The notes: generated by a model not told the origin, from the letters alone. Shown: positions 13,323 through 25,100, counted from the first letter of the stretch. The stretch: DNA of 64,000 nucleotides from Marisa cornuarietis (GCA_004794655.1 SMMW01000622.1:1-64000); one strand, 5' to 3'. Translations and numbers: made by a program.

Positions 13323-14382
13323 TTTTATAAACCAAAGTCTTACATAACTTTGGGATTTCTGTGCGATATGAAGTTCCCAAGGCCGCGGAGCATTGTTCGC
13401 GCGCTTACCACGCATCAGCTGCAACTGTAGATCAGTTTTGCATTACGAGCATTTGGCAAAATCTGAACAGCAATTTTGATAGCTATCATGTCTATTGCGA
13501 CGAATCAGACAAGAAAGCCCTGTGAATCTGGGGTACCTATCAAGGAATATCCTAACTTGCTGGTATGGATATATTTGTCAAATTTCAGACTTCATGTGCA
13601 CGTTTACGTACATTTCTTGCGATTTAAAATTAATCCCAGAGAGACTAGCTTTTGATCGGGGAGGTTTAGAAAAATAGGTTTGCCTTATACTTTTTTTCTT
13701 CACACAAAACCGTATAATTGTCTTGCTCTATTAATTTTGGCCAGCAAAAATATATCAGATGTACATTTGACTATATATATATCAGGCTCTCAAATAAAGG
13801 TTCAGTTCTTTTTCCTATGGTTTCAGAATGAGAGACTGATACTTTGTGTTGTCTCAGTATTGCATAAAATCATTTCTTAACTCATTAACAACAATTGTTA
13901 AATCAAAAATATGATTAAATGGTAATTGTTATTAAGAATGTTTAAAAAATGATGGAAAGAAAACAAATCTTGAGAATTTATAACATTTTAGAAAACAACA
14001 GAATCATCCACAAAGTAATGTATTACTATTATGTAATTAGCATGACTGTTCTCTGCTTTTCTAATTATCATGCAACAACAGCATCTAATGGTATTAAGAA
14101 AATGAAGGGAACGCTAAATACAGCACTATGCTATTTTTTGCTTCCCCTAACATTTCCCAACCTCAATGCTGTCAGCTGTGACTATGTAGATTACTGCTGT
14201 ATTATTAACAAAACACTATTTTCATTGTAATATCAAATTAACTAACCATATTTAATAAACTACTCTATTTTAAACTTATAATTTTTTTATTTTTGACAAT
14301 AGGCTGTATAGGTTTATAATTAGCATTTAAATATTCAAAATGCTTTTTGATAGCTTTTACATCATTGTTGAATTCTTGGCAG
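13323..14382. other. AT-rich stretch without a recognised gene
   Basis: The first ~100 bases hold a few CpG-rich bases near 13380-13410. The rest is AT-rich with only short open frames and no recognisable domain. It may contain upstream introns or exons of the transposase-like gene that starts at about 14383, but I found no exon I could defend. Confidence 0.4.
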
Positions 14383-14838
14383 ACCATCCTTCCTAAAGGA
14401 CAGGACTATCATGTTTGCTGGTACTCAGCAATGGAAGATGGCAAATTTAAGTGTGAAATACGATTGCCCATCACTACTGCAGAAGATGCAAGAGCTTGGT
14501 TTGACCAACACAAGAAAAAGGCCCAGATTACATGGCGCATAAAAACAACTGTCAAAGTTACTGAGAAAGGAACCCTACTGAAAACCTATTACAGGTGTCA
14601 GCACAACACTTTACCAAGAAGTAAAACAGCAGATGAGAAGCCAAACTCCAAAAATAGAAATTGCCCAGCTCAAATGACCTTGACAGTCAAAGCAACTACC
14701 ATGTAAGTTCTGTTTTAATATCAGTGTTATTTTGTGTCTGTATATTGTGAGCATACTATGTCATACATGTCATCTCATATCTACAGAAATGTTATTCAAC
14801 CTTTTGTGTGATTTTGCAACACATATAGATACATAGCT

Positions 14839-14976
14839 TTCATTGGGCATTGATTGGGCGACTCTCTAATGTTGCAACGCACATGGTTAGACTTTCAAGG
14901 TCATTTTCTGTGGTTTCTTTTGGAAAGAAGCAACGTATATGTGGTCAACTTAAATGTAGAAACTTATCATAGATCA
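14839..14976 (+). repeat. 138 bp direct repeat, copy 1 (intron 1)
   Basis: This 138 bp segment lies in the intron between exons A and B. It is matched at 15317-15454 in the next intron with one visible substitution (AACGCACATGG versus AACGTACATGG). It ends 15 bp before the exon B acceptor. Confidence 0.9.
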
Positions 14977-15316
14977 TAGATATTGTTCCAGGAAAAACAG
15001 CAGTGACCATCATTTGCCAGCTCTGCCGATGATTGTGCGTATTGAGCATATGCATAATCATCCAATCATGGGGAATGCCAAAGTAATGCAGCACCGGGAT
15101 GTCTCAGAGGACACAATTCAGAAATTCAAAGACTTGTTTGCTAGAGGGCACACTCCAGCATCTGCTCTCAATCTGTACAAATTTAATCTTCACATGGAGC
15201 ACATGGAGAATTACATGTATTTGGCCTCTGACCGTTCAGTTTGTCCAGACCTGAGCTTTGTTTACAGGTAAGTAAAGTATAGCATAAAGTATAAAGCATA
15301 ACATTAAGTGTCTTCA

Positions 15317-15454
15317 TTCATTGGGCATTGATTGGGCGACTCTCTAATGTTGCAACGTACATGGTTAGACTTTCAAGGTCATTTTCTGTGGTTTCTTTTG
15401 GAAAGAAGCAACGTATATGTGGTCAACTTAAATGTAGAAACTTATCATAGATCA
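15317..15454 (+). repeat. 138 bp direct repeat, copy 2 (intron 2)
   Basis: Second copy of the segment at 14839-14976, in the intron between exons B and C. The offset is 478 bp. Exon B itself is not duplicated, so this is not a simple tandem duplication of intron plus exon. Confidence 0.9.
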
Positions 15455-15808
15455 GAAAGTTGTAATATAAGGTAAAACTGGAATAAGATGAGGATTTTTC
15501 CTCTTGGTACCAAAATTTACTTTGAACATTAAAAAATAAGTTCATGAGGCAATGCAGTGCTCTGAAGTGGCAGTTTAATTCTCCGAGAAGCTATACTCTG
15601 TATACATATACATGCACAAATATGTCTTTTTTCCAGACTGTATACCAAAGTATTTCAGAAGAGCTATGGTGCAGCTTCAGGACAAGGCCTTCTGACTGCT
15701 GTTAATAGCGTGATTGAGAAATATAACAATGAACAGAAAATGAAGTGTGCATCAATGGAGCTGATTAAGGACAAAATTGTGATTGCTGTATATACTCCTT
15801 TAATGAGG

Positions 15809-16860
15809 CAAGACAAGACAAAGACAAAGACAAAGTTCTTTATTTCAGTAGGCTCATGCCCATAACCGATGTTGGGGAGTGTGTGTAGGGGGAATCAAAA
15901 ATGAAAGTACAAAATACCTAAATACACTGTCCTTACTTCATTAAAAATACAACATTTTTAATGTGCTATTTAATCATATAATATAATAATATCAGTAGTT
16001 CACAAATTATTTGTTTTCTCTAATCTGCAGTGCTTTAAACAGATAGTAGGCAACATTTTGGAACAAGTTTAAACAGTTGCTTGCAAATAAAATAGACAAA
16101 CGAAACTGAGACGGATTCTTATAGAACTTTTCAGGAATGTACAGTTGTTGTAGATCTTTATATTTTGCGCACACGAACACAAAATGTAACTCAGTCTCTT
16201 CGCAATCACAATTGGGGCATTTTAACGAAACAGTGGACAAATTGCTGTAACGATGCTTATGGCAATTTATGTTTGTAACTCCTAGCCTAAACCTTGTTAG
16301 TGAATTTCTAATAGCAAGATGTTTAATGTCAGTTAGGTAAGTGCTTAGCTTTAAAGAGGACTTAAATGAGCTGTAGAATGAAAATCGGTCACTACTAGAT
16401 ATTTTGCTATGCCAGTCTTGCTCAAAACAGTCTACAAATGAATATGCGCCAGCAGTAGAAGCTTTTGTAACACAGTGGGAGAGAACGAAAACAGAAACAG
16501 GTCGTGTTTCAGCCATGCACCTTTTTTGTAAAGACCACCATTGCAAGCCATTTTCAGTTATAAAGTGAGGTGGTATTAAAGTGCAACCAACAGCTGTTAG
16601 CCGCAGAAAAATGCCTCTTGGGTGTAGGCGATGTATACAATCAGGCAGGCCACCAAAAAATCGTGACACCGAGAATAAAGGGTTAAAACGATCAAACAGT
16701 GAAGACGGGAGTGTGCATATGATGCTCAAGCAGCGGCCTCAGCGAGCTCCCCACAACTTAAGCAAATGTATTCTACAGAATGAGAACATTGGAAATAAAC
16801 ACACATCTAAATGGTAGTTTTAGAGATCCAGCAAACATGACATGCATATTGTCAAAAATG
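15809..16860 (-). mobile_element. 5'-truncated non-LTR retrotransposon with (GTCTTT)-type tail
   Basis: A LINE inserted on the minus strand cuts the upstream transposase-like gene. The minus-strand 3' end reads AATAAAGAACTTTGTCTTTG and continues with GTCTTT repeats at 15809-15833. About 200 bp of 3' UTR separate it from the stop codon at 16007. The coding part (16729 to 16007) is the C-terminal end of a reverse-transcriptase polyprotein. The 5' limit is not sharp: in-frame coding is lost above about 16730, and the truncation is placed between 16730 and 16900. It belongs to the same general family as the plus-strand relic that follows, judging by the C-terminal CPNC...ETELHF pattern. Confidence 0.75.
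16007..16729 (-). CDS. LINE ORF2 C-terminal fragment (post-RT region)
   Basis: The open frame of about 240 codons is the tail of a non-LTR retrotransposon polyprotein. Near its end is the cysteine/histidine cluster CPNCDCEETELHFVFVC, then KYKDLQQLYIPEKFYKNPSQFRL, the usual terminal region after the reverse transcriptase in this LINE type. Before it lies the conserved stretch SSSDRFSFYSSFKSS, then TRFRLGVTNI. No RT active-site box is present, so this is a 5'-truncated copy. The frame is open, which suggests a fairly recent insertion. The first Met in the frame is probably not a real start; the protein would have begun far upstream in a full element. Confidence 0.7.
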   Translation of the reverse strand: MSIICTLPSSLFDRFNPLFSVSRFFGGLPDCIHRLHPRGIFLRLTAVGCTLIPPHFITENGLQWWSLQKRCMAETRPVSVFVLSHCVTKASTAGAYSFVDCFEQDWHSKISSSDRFSFYSSFKSSLKLSTYLTDIKHLAIRNSLTRFRLGVTNINCHKHRYSNLSTVSLKCPNCDCEETELHFVFVCAKYKDLQQLYIPEKFYKNPSQFRLSILFASNCLNLFQNVAYYLFKALQIRENK

Positions 16861-16916
16861 GTATATGTGGAAAAATCATTAAGCTAGAGCTTAATGTGTA
16901 ACGTTATCAAAAGAAT

Positions 16917-18340
16917 GTATAAAGTAGTTAAAGCCTGAGTAAGGGTTGGTGGGGATCTCACTTTAGGTCTTGATTGCCCAAAAGGATTAAAACAGGGTGA
17001 AATCTGCACCCCCAACCTATTCTCTTTTTATTTATCCATGATTTAACAAAGACAAAAGGGACAACATGGTATTCAACTCACACCTGATTTGATGCAGCTG
17101 TTCATTTTATTGTTTGCTGATGATATTTTTCTCTGATACAATTGTAGGTCTGCAAAACCAGCTTAATATCATGTATTGTCTTGCCAAAAACTTAGCCCCT
17201 AGTGAGAGTGGTATAGACCAACAGTGTCTTACTACTTTATGTGATTTCCACAGATGCTCTGCTGATGTAACAATTAACTCTTTTGGACGCTTGTTGCTGC
17301 AGGTTTGCAATGAATTTAACCTAGAACTTATTGAGGTATTTTTTTACTTCTTGCTGATGATGTTGCCCTTGTATCAGATACAATCCTCGGACTGCAGAAC
17401 CAGTTGAACATTCTTTTTCAGTGCTCAAGGTCTTTAAACCTTGCTGTTAACCTTGATAAATCAAATGTCTTGATTTTTCGAAATGGTGGTTTTATATCTT
17501 GTAAAGAAAAATAGTTTTTTGGTAACTCTTCTTTAAAAGTTGTGAATGTATACAAATACTTGGGTATAGTTTTCTCTACAAGGTGTATTTTTATACATGC
17601 ATTAGAAGACAGCCGAAAAAGCAAAGAGGGGAGTTATAAGCATTCTTAAACTGTGATGGTACATAGGTGATACTTCACCTAACCTGTTTTTCAAACTTTT
17701 TGACGCACAGGTCCAGCCAATACTTTTATATGGCTCTGAGATATGGGGTCTGTGTACCAGTAATGATAGCATAGAGAAGGTTCACACCTTCGCAATGAAA
17801 AGATTTTTAGGAGTCACAACAATGACACCTAACTCGTTGACATATGAGGAATGTGGTAGATTCCCTTTGTTAATGTATCAGTGCGGTGTGTTGGATATTG
17901 GCTCCACCTGCTAAGAATGCCACAAACTAGACTCCAGAAAAAAGCCTATTTAATGTTAACATTACTGCATGAGCAAAGGAAGAAAACATGGCTACACTTT
18001 ATTATGATATCTTTGTATAAATATGGTTGTGGGAAAGTCAAGGTACTGGAGATGATAAACTCTTTTTACAAATCGTGAAACAGACTGATAAACTGTCACC
18101 ACCAGCAGTGGCACAATGCTATTCAAAGCAGTTCAAGATATTTCCCTTATAACACATTCAAGACTCATATTGTTTTACGCAACTTCCTTGTCTGGTTGAA
18201 ACACAGAAGCATAAGAGATACCTTCATAAAATTTAGAATGGGTATAACTGTAAATTTCTCAATGTTTCAAATCTTTTAAATCTAATAAATCCCAGTAAAT
18301 GTGGGCGTTATCCATTATATATCAATGTATATGTAAAATG
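16917..18340 (+). pseudogene. Mosaic, decayed LINE ORF2 relic (RT-EN-RT order)
   Basis: Many frameshifts and stops interrupt a recognisable LINE polyprotein. About 16917-17180 encodes an RT fragment (KQGEICTPNLFSLFIHDLTK, then a FADDIFL-type box near 17115 and GLQNQLN). About 17210-17335 reads as an endonuclease-domain piece (RCSADVTINSFGRLLLQVC). From about 17347 a second RT box appears (LADDVALVSDTILGLQNQLN), followed by NLDKSNVLIF, VYKYLGIVFSTR, LFDAQVQPILLYGSEIWGL and HTFAMKRFLGVTT up to about 17860, then poorer matches to about 18340. Two RT boxes 235 bp apart with endonuclease sequence between them mean that two truncated or internally deleted copies are joined. It is non-functional. 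Confidence 0.75.
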
Positions 18341-20075
18341 CATTGCATATTGGCTTAAAGTATTGCAGCTGCCACAAGAAACGTTTTCCCAGAAAAAAAT
18401 TTGAAATTTTACTTCATTTACACCATGACAATAAGGCTAAATTATTTGATGATTTTTGTGTTTAAATATGGGTTTGGTTTCATATGGGATAGTCAAGGGA
18501 TTTGTGTTCTACTTCATGATATTTTATGCTATTCTATAGAATAGTTTTAATGACACTGAGGAGTCTTGCATGCCAATTGACCTTCTCTAATTTTTACACT
18601 TGAAAGTCTACATTTTGAAGGCATTAAGCAGCATGGGGAAAATCTGCATGCTTGAAGCAGTTTCATAAGTAATGGTTACACTTCAGCCTAGAATTTTCAT
18701 AAACTTAATGGCCCCATATTTTTCTCTAATCGTTAAGTCATTTATAATATATTAACACTTAGCACAGTTCTAGAAATCAGAGCCCTGAGCATTTGAATAT
18801 TAAAACTACCTCAAGTTTATCATCCTCATTGCTCCTAATTGACTACCTTGACAAGTTTGCTCTAGATGTTAAACTGTCATGCTTTTCAAACCAATTCTCT
18901 GGGTTGCTTTGTGTAGAATATTTCACCTGTGTTGGTGACTAGTGAGTGTGGAAAATGATATCAGGTCAGGACATAGCAAGGAAATCTTGTAAATCTTTTG
19001 TTTGTTACTACTATTCAGATGATTTTCAGTATAAGGTTTGCACCGCTCAAAGAAAAGACAGTAGTTACTATCAGTAGTTACAGCATTTTCAAAATAAAAG
19101 GAAACACAATTAGTGAAACACAACCTGACATTGAAATGAAGAATATTCATAAAAATGATAGGACTAGAGGCTATACCACAAGATATGCACTAAATATGGA
19201 ATGATTGTGTATTTGTCAGAATGGTCAAATTTGAATTAGTTCATGACTATGCTGAATGTTTAGGAAAATATACAAAGAAGTTTAAGAAGAGTTTTCTTTT
19301 GCCAAACCCTGGCATTTTAAGTGTATATGCTAGTGTATGCTTCAATTTGTCCGTTTTAAAGTATGTACATTTTTACTAACAAGAAATTATATATATATAT
19401 ATCAAACCTTAATTTGTTCATTGTTACACAGATTGTTAATGATACTAATGTACTTCCAGTAGAATGTAATAGAACCGATTAATTTTATGTCCAGAAGCAG
19501 ATTTTGTATGTAGAAACCATTTATGCATGACTTCTTCATTTAAGTGGACTGTTGTCCTTAGTAAATTTTCTGTTCTTAGTTCAGATTAGTTTATGCATTA
19601 AAATACTAAATTAAAAAATATTTCCATTTTTATTTGCTAAGAAATTATGTTTATAACTTACATAGAGAAGTACCTCTTGTTCTGACAAGTGGTCACCACA
19701 AAACATGTAAATAAAACTTGGACAGCAGCTATCCATGAGCTTGTGTGTCTCTGTTTAAGGAATTTATCACGATTTTGCAAGTTCTGCATGAATAGTCAAA
19801 ATGACCTTGAACAATATAGACTACAAGAAAGCTGTTTCTTTTGAAAAGATTTAAAAAACAAAACAGCTCTTGGCAGCCACTAACTGTTGCATTGTTCATC
19901 AAAACAGATCACAAAAATTAACTGACCATACCAGAACTTGAAAACTTGCCTAACTTTTTGGGGAGAAAGTTGGCATGGAGAGAAACTCTTAATCTGGATG
20001 TTGAAGTACATATATATTGCTATTCAATATTTCCTAAGCAGGATGGGATGTTATTTTACATATACTATTTAACAG
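18341..20075. other. AT-rich non-coding stretch
   Basis: No gene or clear repeat is seen. There is a short (TA)n run near 19390-19402. Open frames are short and have no family signature. It could be intron of a plus-strand gene ending near 20204, but this is not demonstrated. Confidence 0.4.
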
Positions 20076-20204
20076 TACAGAATTATCAGAATATCTGAAG
20101 TACATGGGTTAACAAGTGAAGAACAAGAACTGGTTGCTCGTGTTAATTGTGTTGAAAAAGCATCATCAGTGCATGGGATAAAAAACGCAGAAAAGCAAAG
20201 CTGA
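20076..20204 (+). CDS. Possible terminal exon of an unrecognised gene
   Basis: After a plausible acceptor (ACTATTTAACAG, ending 20075) there is a phase-0 frame of 42 codons and TGA. Its composition is coding-like: EVHGLTSEEQELVARVN and VEKASSVHGIKNAEKQS, rich in Glu, Lys, Val and Ala, in a region where chance frames are Ile/Phe/Lys-rich. I do not recognise the family. No upstream exon was found with confidence. It could be a processed fragment or a chance frame. Confidence 0.3.
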   Translation, partial: YRIIRISEVHGLTSEEQELVARVNCVEKASSVHGIKNAEKQS

Positions 20205-21558
20205 TGACCAACAACAGTAAGCAGAGTCAAGGGAGAAAGCTGACAAGTCTCAAATACTAGGGTTCACTAGTCTCACTTGAGATAAGTTTTTTTTTTTTTT
20301 TACATTTTGGTACATGATTGCAGTTAGGACACATTACAATATTAATGATTTAATTATTTTATTAGTAACAGCAGCATCCTAAAAGCACATGATAAATTTG
20401 GATATAGTAAGATTAGTAAGTATTCCTAAAATTCAATATTTTCACTCAGTTATTTTGGACCTGTAGGTGAGATACCTATACAACTACCTACTCCATTCTT
20501 CTATCGACGTACAGGAACCTATGATTTGTCATTTAATTAAATATCAGATAATCTGAAAGATGTATATGACAAATAATGCGCAGTATTCCAATACCAGTAT
20601 AAAGTCAATGATCGTCCTGATAGATTCGAGTTCCCAAAATATCATAAACTGTGATCATGAACCAAAATTGTTTTCCTTTCTAATTATATTGACAACTCGA
20701 TCAGCTCCCATGCAACTTCTGTTATTAGGTAAAGCTATAGCTAAGCTCTTTGAAATGACAAAATTTTAAATTTTTAAAAGAAAATTATGTAAAAAAAAAA
20801 CTACGATCAAACAATGGCTTGGTGTATCCGCATGTGATTATAGCGGAAGTGGAGACTAAGAGCTTGAAACAATCGACTGACATTAAAACATCGATGTTTA
20901 TCGTTAACTACGATAATCTACACCACACAAATATTGGCGTCTTCCATAAACTTTATTAGCATACAAAGGTGCACCTCAGCGGATGTACAATTTCACCTTT
21001 ATTGAAGCGCAGCAGTCGCTAGTCCACATCAGCGAGTCAAGATACGAAAACCTAAAACGCGGCGATGTGTGTATTTGCAAAGCTTTGTGGGTTCGAGATT
21101 AAGTCACATGCTCTAGTGGCCAATCAGACGGCTTTCATAGGGTCGCTTAGGAAAAAACAAATTCGCGGGAGGGCTAACAGTGCACATTTTTCTGTCCATA
21201 ATTCTAAGAATGATCAGCATTGAAGTGATCCTCCACAGCAAAGTTTTGATTTCTTTTAAATGTATAAAAAAAATCACATTGAAAGGGGGGAGGCCATGAT
21301 GCTTTGACACACATGATATATAACCATTATACTTCATTTATCTACAGCACTGCACACACTTACTGGATACATATTCAATAGCGACTATACACATTCTATG
21401 TGAAATGTTGATGCCAGTGTGCACTATATAATAATGAAATGAATAAGAATATATGCTAATGAAAATCTCTTATATGGAGCATTTTCTCACAGGGCATCAA
21501 GCTATATGCGTTCCAGAAGACGAAACTAAAAAGTACATAATTCAATATAAAATTTTAC
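20205..21558. other. Unassigned AT-rich spacer
   Basis: Holds a T-run at about 20286-20303 and an A-run near 20791-20800. No domain, tRNA or clear transposon terminus was seen on either strand. The last few hundred bases would be intron or 3' flank of the minus-strand HARBI1-like relic, but no second HARBI1 exon was found. Confidence 0.4.
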
Positions 21559-21999
21559 CTGAAGATTTATTGAATGAAAGTTTTTCGGACAAACGAATTC
21601 ATGTTCGTTTGCCCTTGGAGCGGTAATCGTATGTGGGTGCCATAGATGCATTCCCCAACATTTGGAAATCCTCCTTGGTTGAAAAATTTAGTTTTTTGTT
21701 TGTTGGCTTCTTGCTGAATGGGAACTATAATCCATCGGCACACACATTTTGAAAGGCACCGGTGTCATAAGAACGACACACTTGCAATGTTGTTGTTGAC
21801 ATTGCGTCCCCCTATCCGCAATTTCCAAGTCCGCTCTCATATCATCGACGATCTCCAAGATATCGTGACAGCGAAATCTTAATCGCTGGTAGAGTGTTAA
21901 ATCGTCCCATGCATCGACAGGATGGGCTCTATCTCGAAATATTCTGTTTCTTCGAAGATTTTCTTCCTCTTCACACATCATCAAGAATACCGCAGCCAT
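21559..21999 (-). pseudogene. HARBI1-like (PIF/Harbinger nuclease) first exon, internally deleted
   Basis: Read on the minus strand, the ATG at 21999 opens MAAVFLMMCEEEEN, then RDRAHPVDAWDDL and YQRLRFRCHDILEIVDDMR, the N-terminal helical region of HARBI1-type Harbinger nucleases. After EIADRGT the frame breaks. A second frame gives LQV...YDTGAFQNVCADGL (the LQVLLALRFYATG region) and a third gives the end, TAPRANEHEFVCPKNFHSINLQ, up to a donor AG|GTAAAA at 21559/21558. In intact family members a helix-turn-helix segment and the first catalytic Asp (IGCIDGTH) lie between; here that section is shortened and out of frame (WGMHLWHPHT). This is a degraded Harbinger copy or HARBI1-like gene. No later exon with the remaining catalytic acids is visible. 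The assignment is strong; loss of function is inferred from the frame breaks. Confidence 0.75.
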
Positions 22000-22174
22000 C
22001 TTTCCCAAGCTTCGCGCGAGTTATAGACGGGGGCAGAATTCTAGAGCTTGTAGCGCCGTTCGGCGGGCGGAAGTGGCCGAAAGTTGCGACGAGACTAACC
22101 TATAACTGTACTTATAGAGTCTATAGCCTTATAGAGTATTTAAGTGGCTTATAGACGCTATGAGACTACGGCCC
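22000..22174. other. Junction spacer between HARBI1-like exon and satellite
   Basis: GC-richer short stretch upstream of the minus-strand HARBI1-like start (about 22010-22090), followed by several TATAGA-type motifs (22090-22155). The satellite begins abruptly at about 22175. Confidence 0.4.
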
Positions 22175-25100
22175 AAGATTAGGTTTTCCTTCTGTCAGAT
22201 ATATATATTACCACTGTGTCTTTTAAGAGTGCAAATAAAACAAGATCAAGCAGCATCTATGAATTATATAGGCAATTTTTGTGTTCTACTCCTTCAGTGA
22301 CACTAGTAGACCACATTTGAAGAAAAACCAATGAGTATTGTGAAAGTGATTGTAAAGATTAGGTTTTCCTTCTTTCAGCTATATATTACCACGTGTCCTG
22401 TAAGAGTGCAAATAAAACAAGATCAAGCACCATCTATGAATTATAAAGGCTATTTTTGTGTTGTACTCCTTCAGTCACACTAGTAAACCAAATTTGAAGC
22501 CAGCCCAATGAGTATTATGAAAGTTATCTTAAAGATTAGGTTTTCCTTCTGTCAGCTATATATTATCACGTGTATTGTAAGAGTGCAAATAAAACAAGAT
22601 CAAGCAGCAGCTAAGAATTATATAGACTATTTTTGTGTTGTACTCCTTCAGTCACACTAGTAAACCAAATTTGAAGCTGCTCACATGAGTATTTTGAAAA
22701 GTATCTTAAAGATTAGGTTTTCCTTCTTTGAGCAATATCATCACGTATTTTGTAAGAGTGTAAATAAAACAAGATCAAGCAGCATCTATGAATTATATAG
22801 GCTATTTTTGTGTTGTACTCCTTCAGTCACACTAGTAAACCAAATTTGTAGCCAGCCCAATGAGTATTGTGAAAGTTATCTTAAAGATTAGGTTTTCCTT
22901 CTGTCAGCTATATATTATCACGTGTATTGTAAGAGTGCAAATAAAACAAGATCAAGCAGCAGCTATGAATTATATAGACTATTTTTGTGTTGTACTCCTT
23001 CAGTCACACTAGTAAACCAAATTTGAAGCTACTCACATGAGTATTTTGAAAGTTATCTTAAAGATTAGGTTTTCCTTCTTTGAGCAATATCATCACGTGT
23101 TTTGTAAGAGTGCAAATAAAACAAGATCAAGCAGCATCTATGAATTATATAGGCTATTTTTGTGTTGTACTCCTTCAGTCACACTAGTAAACCAAATTTG
23201 AAGCCAGCCCAATGAGTATTGTAAAAGTTATCTTAAAGATTAGGTTTTCCTTCTGTCAGCTATATATTATCACGTGTTTTGTAAGAGTGCAAATAAAACA
23301 AGATCAAGCAGCATCTATGAATTATATAGGCTATTTTTGTGTTGTACTCCTTCAGTCACATTAGTAAACCAAATTTGAAGCCAGCCCAATGAGTATTGAG
23401 AAAGTTATCTTAAAGATTAGGTTTTCCTTCTTTGAGCATACACACAACATGTTTTGTAAGAGTGCAAATAAAACAAGATCAAGCAGCATCTATGAATTAT
23501 ATAGGCTATTTTTCTGATGTACTCCTTCAGTCACATTAGTAAACCAAACTTGAAGCAATCCCAATGAGTATTGTGAAAGTTATCTTAAAGATTTAAGCCC
23601 TTTCAGCTATATATTATCACACAAAGATGCAATAAAACAAGACCAAGCAGCATCTATGAATTATATAGGCTATTTTTTATCTTTGTGTTGTACTCCTTCA
23701 GTCACACTAGTAAACCAAATTTGAAGCTACTCACATGAGTATTTTGAAAGTTATCTTAAAGATTAGGTTTTCCTTCTTTGAGCAATATCACCACGTGTTT
23801 TGTAAGAGTGCAAATAAAAAAAGATCAAGCAGCATGTATGAATTATATAGGCTGTTTTTGTGTTGTACTCCTTCAGTCACATTAGTAAACCAAACTTGAA
23901 GCCAGCCCAATGAGTATTGTAAAAGTTATCTTAAAGATTAGGTTTTCCTTCTGTCAGCTATATATTATCACGTGTTTTGTGAGAGTGCAAATAAAAGAAG
24001 ATCAAGCAGGATCTATGAATTATATAGGCTATTTTTGTGTTGTACTCCTTCAGTCACACTAGTAAACTAAATTTGAAGCCAGCCCAATGAGTATTGAGAA
24101 AGTTATCTTAAAGATTAGGTTTTCCTTCTTTGAGCAATATCAACATGAGTTTTGTAAGAGTGCAAATAAAACAAGATCAAGCAGCATCTATGAATTATAT
24201 AGGCTATTTTTCTGATGTACTCCTTCAGTCACATTAGTAAACCAAACTTGAAGCAAGCCCAATGAGTATTGTGAAAGTTATCTTAAAGATGAGGTTTTCC
24301 TTCTGTTAGCTATATATTATCACGTGTATTGTAAGAGTGGAAATAAAACAAGATCAAGCAGCAGCTATGTATTATATAGACTATTTTTGTGTTGTACTCC
24401 TTCAGTCACACTAGTAAACCAAATTTGAAGCTACTCACATGAGTATTATGAAAGTTATCTTAAAGATTAGGTTTTCCTTCTTTGAGCAATATCACCACGT
24501 GTTTTGTAAGTGTGCAAATGAAACAAGATCAAGCACCATCTATGAATTATATAGGCTATTTTTGTGTTGTACTCCTTCAGTCACACTAGTAAACCAAATT
24601 TGAAGCCAGCCCAATGAGTATTGTGAAAGTTATCTTAAAGATTAGGTTTTCCTTCTGTCAGCTTGATATTATCACGTGTATTGTAAGAGTGCAAATAAAA
24701 CAAGATCAAGCAGCAGCTATGAATTATATAGGCTAATTTTGTGTTGTACTCCTTCAGTCACACTAGTAAACCAAATTTGACGCTACTCACATGAGTATTT
24801 TAAAAGTTCTCTTAAAGATTAGGTTATCTTTCTGTCAGCTATATATTATCACGTGTATTGAAAGAGTGCAAATAAAACAAAATCAAACAGCAGCTATGAA
24901 TTATATAGACTATTTTTATGTTGTACTTCTTCAGTCACACTAGTAAACCAAATTTGAAGCCACCCCAATGTGTATTGTTAAAGTTATCTTAAAGATTAGG
25001 TTTTCCTTCTGTCAGCTATATATTATCACGTGTATTGTAAGAGTGCAAATAAAACAAGATCAAACAGCAGCTATGAATTTTATAGACTATTTTTGTGTTG

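Larger units (their letters stand above)
14383..15808 (+). pseudogene. MULE-like transposase / FAR1-SWIM-type gene, three exons, interrupted
   Basis: Three exons join in one continuous frame. Exon A starts after TTGGCAG (about 14383) and ends at 14702 before GTAAGT. Exon B runs 14992-15267, between TTCCAG and GTAAGT. Exon C starts at 15637 after TTTTTTCCAG. Exon A carries a WRKY/FAR1-like zinc-finger half: YYRCQH, then NCPAQMTLTVK. Exon B supplies the completing IEHMHNHPI histidines and the segment RDVSEDTIQKFKDLFARGHTPASAL. Exon C ends in IVIAVYTPLMR, which in this family comes just before the DDE/RNase H-like transposase core. At 15809 the frame runs into a LINE tail and stops soon after, so the catalytic domain is missing here. 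It may be a dead MULE copy or a host gene derived from one. The family assignment is from remembered sequence patterns; the splice structure is read directly. Confidence 0.7.

Noticed and set aside
22685..22891. Open frames of 60-90 codons inside the 176 bp satellite, recurring at many places.
   Set aside because: They are translations of the monomer and break at each common indel; no codon pattern or start context supports coding.
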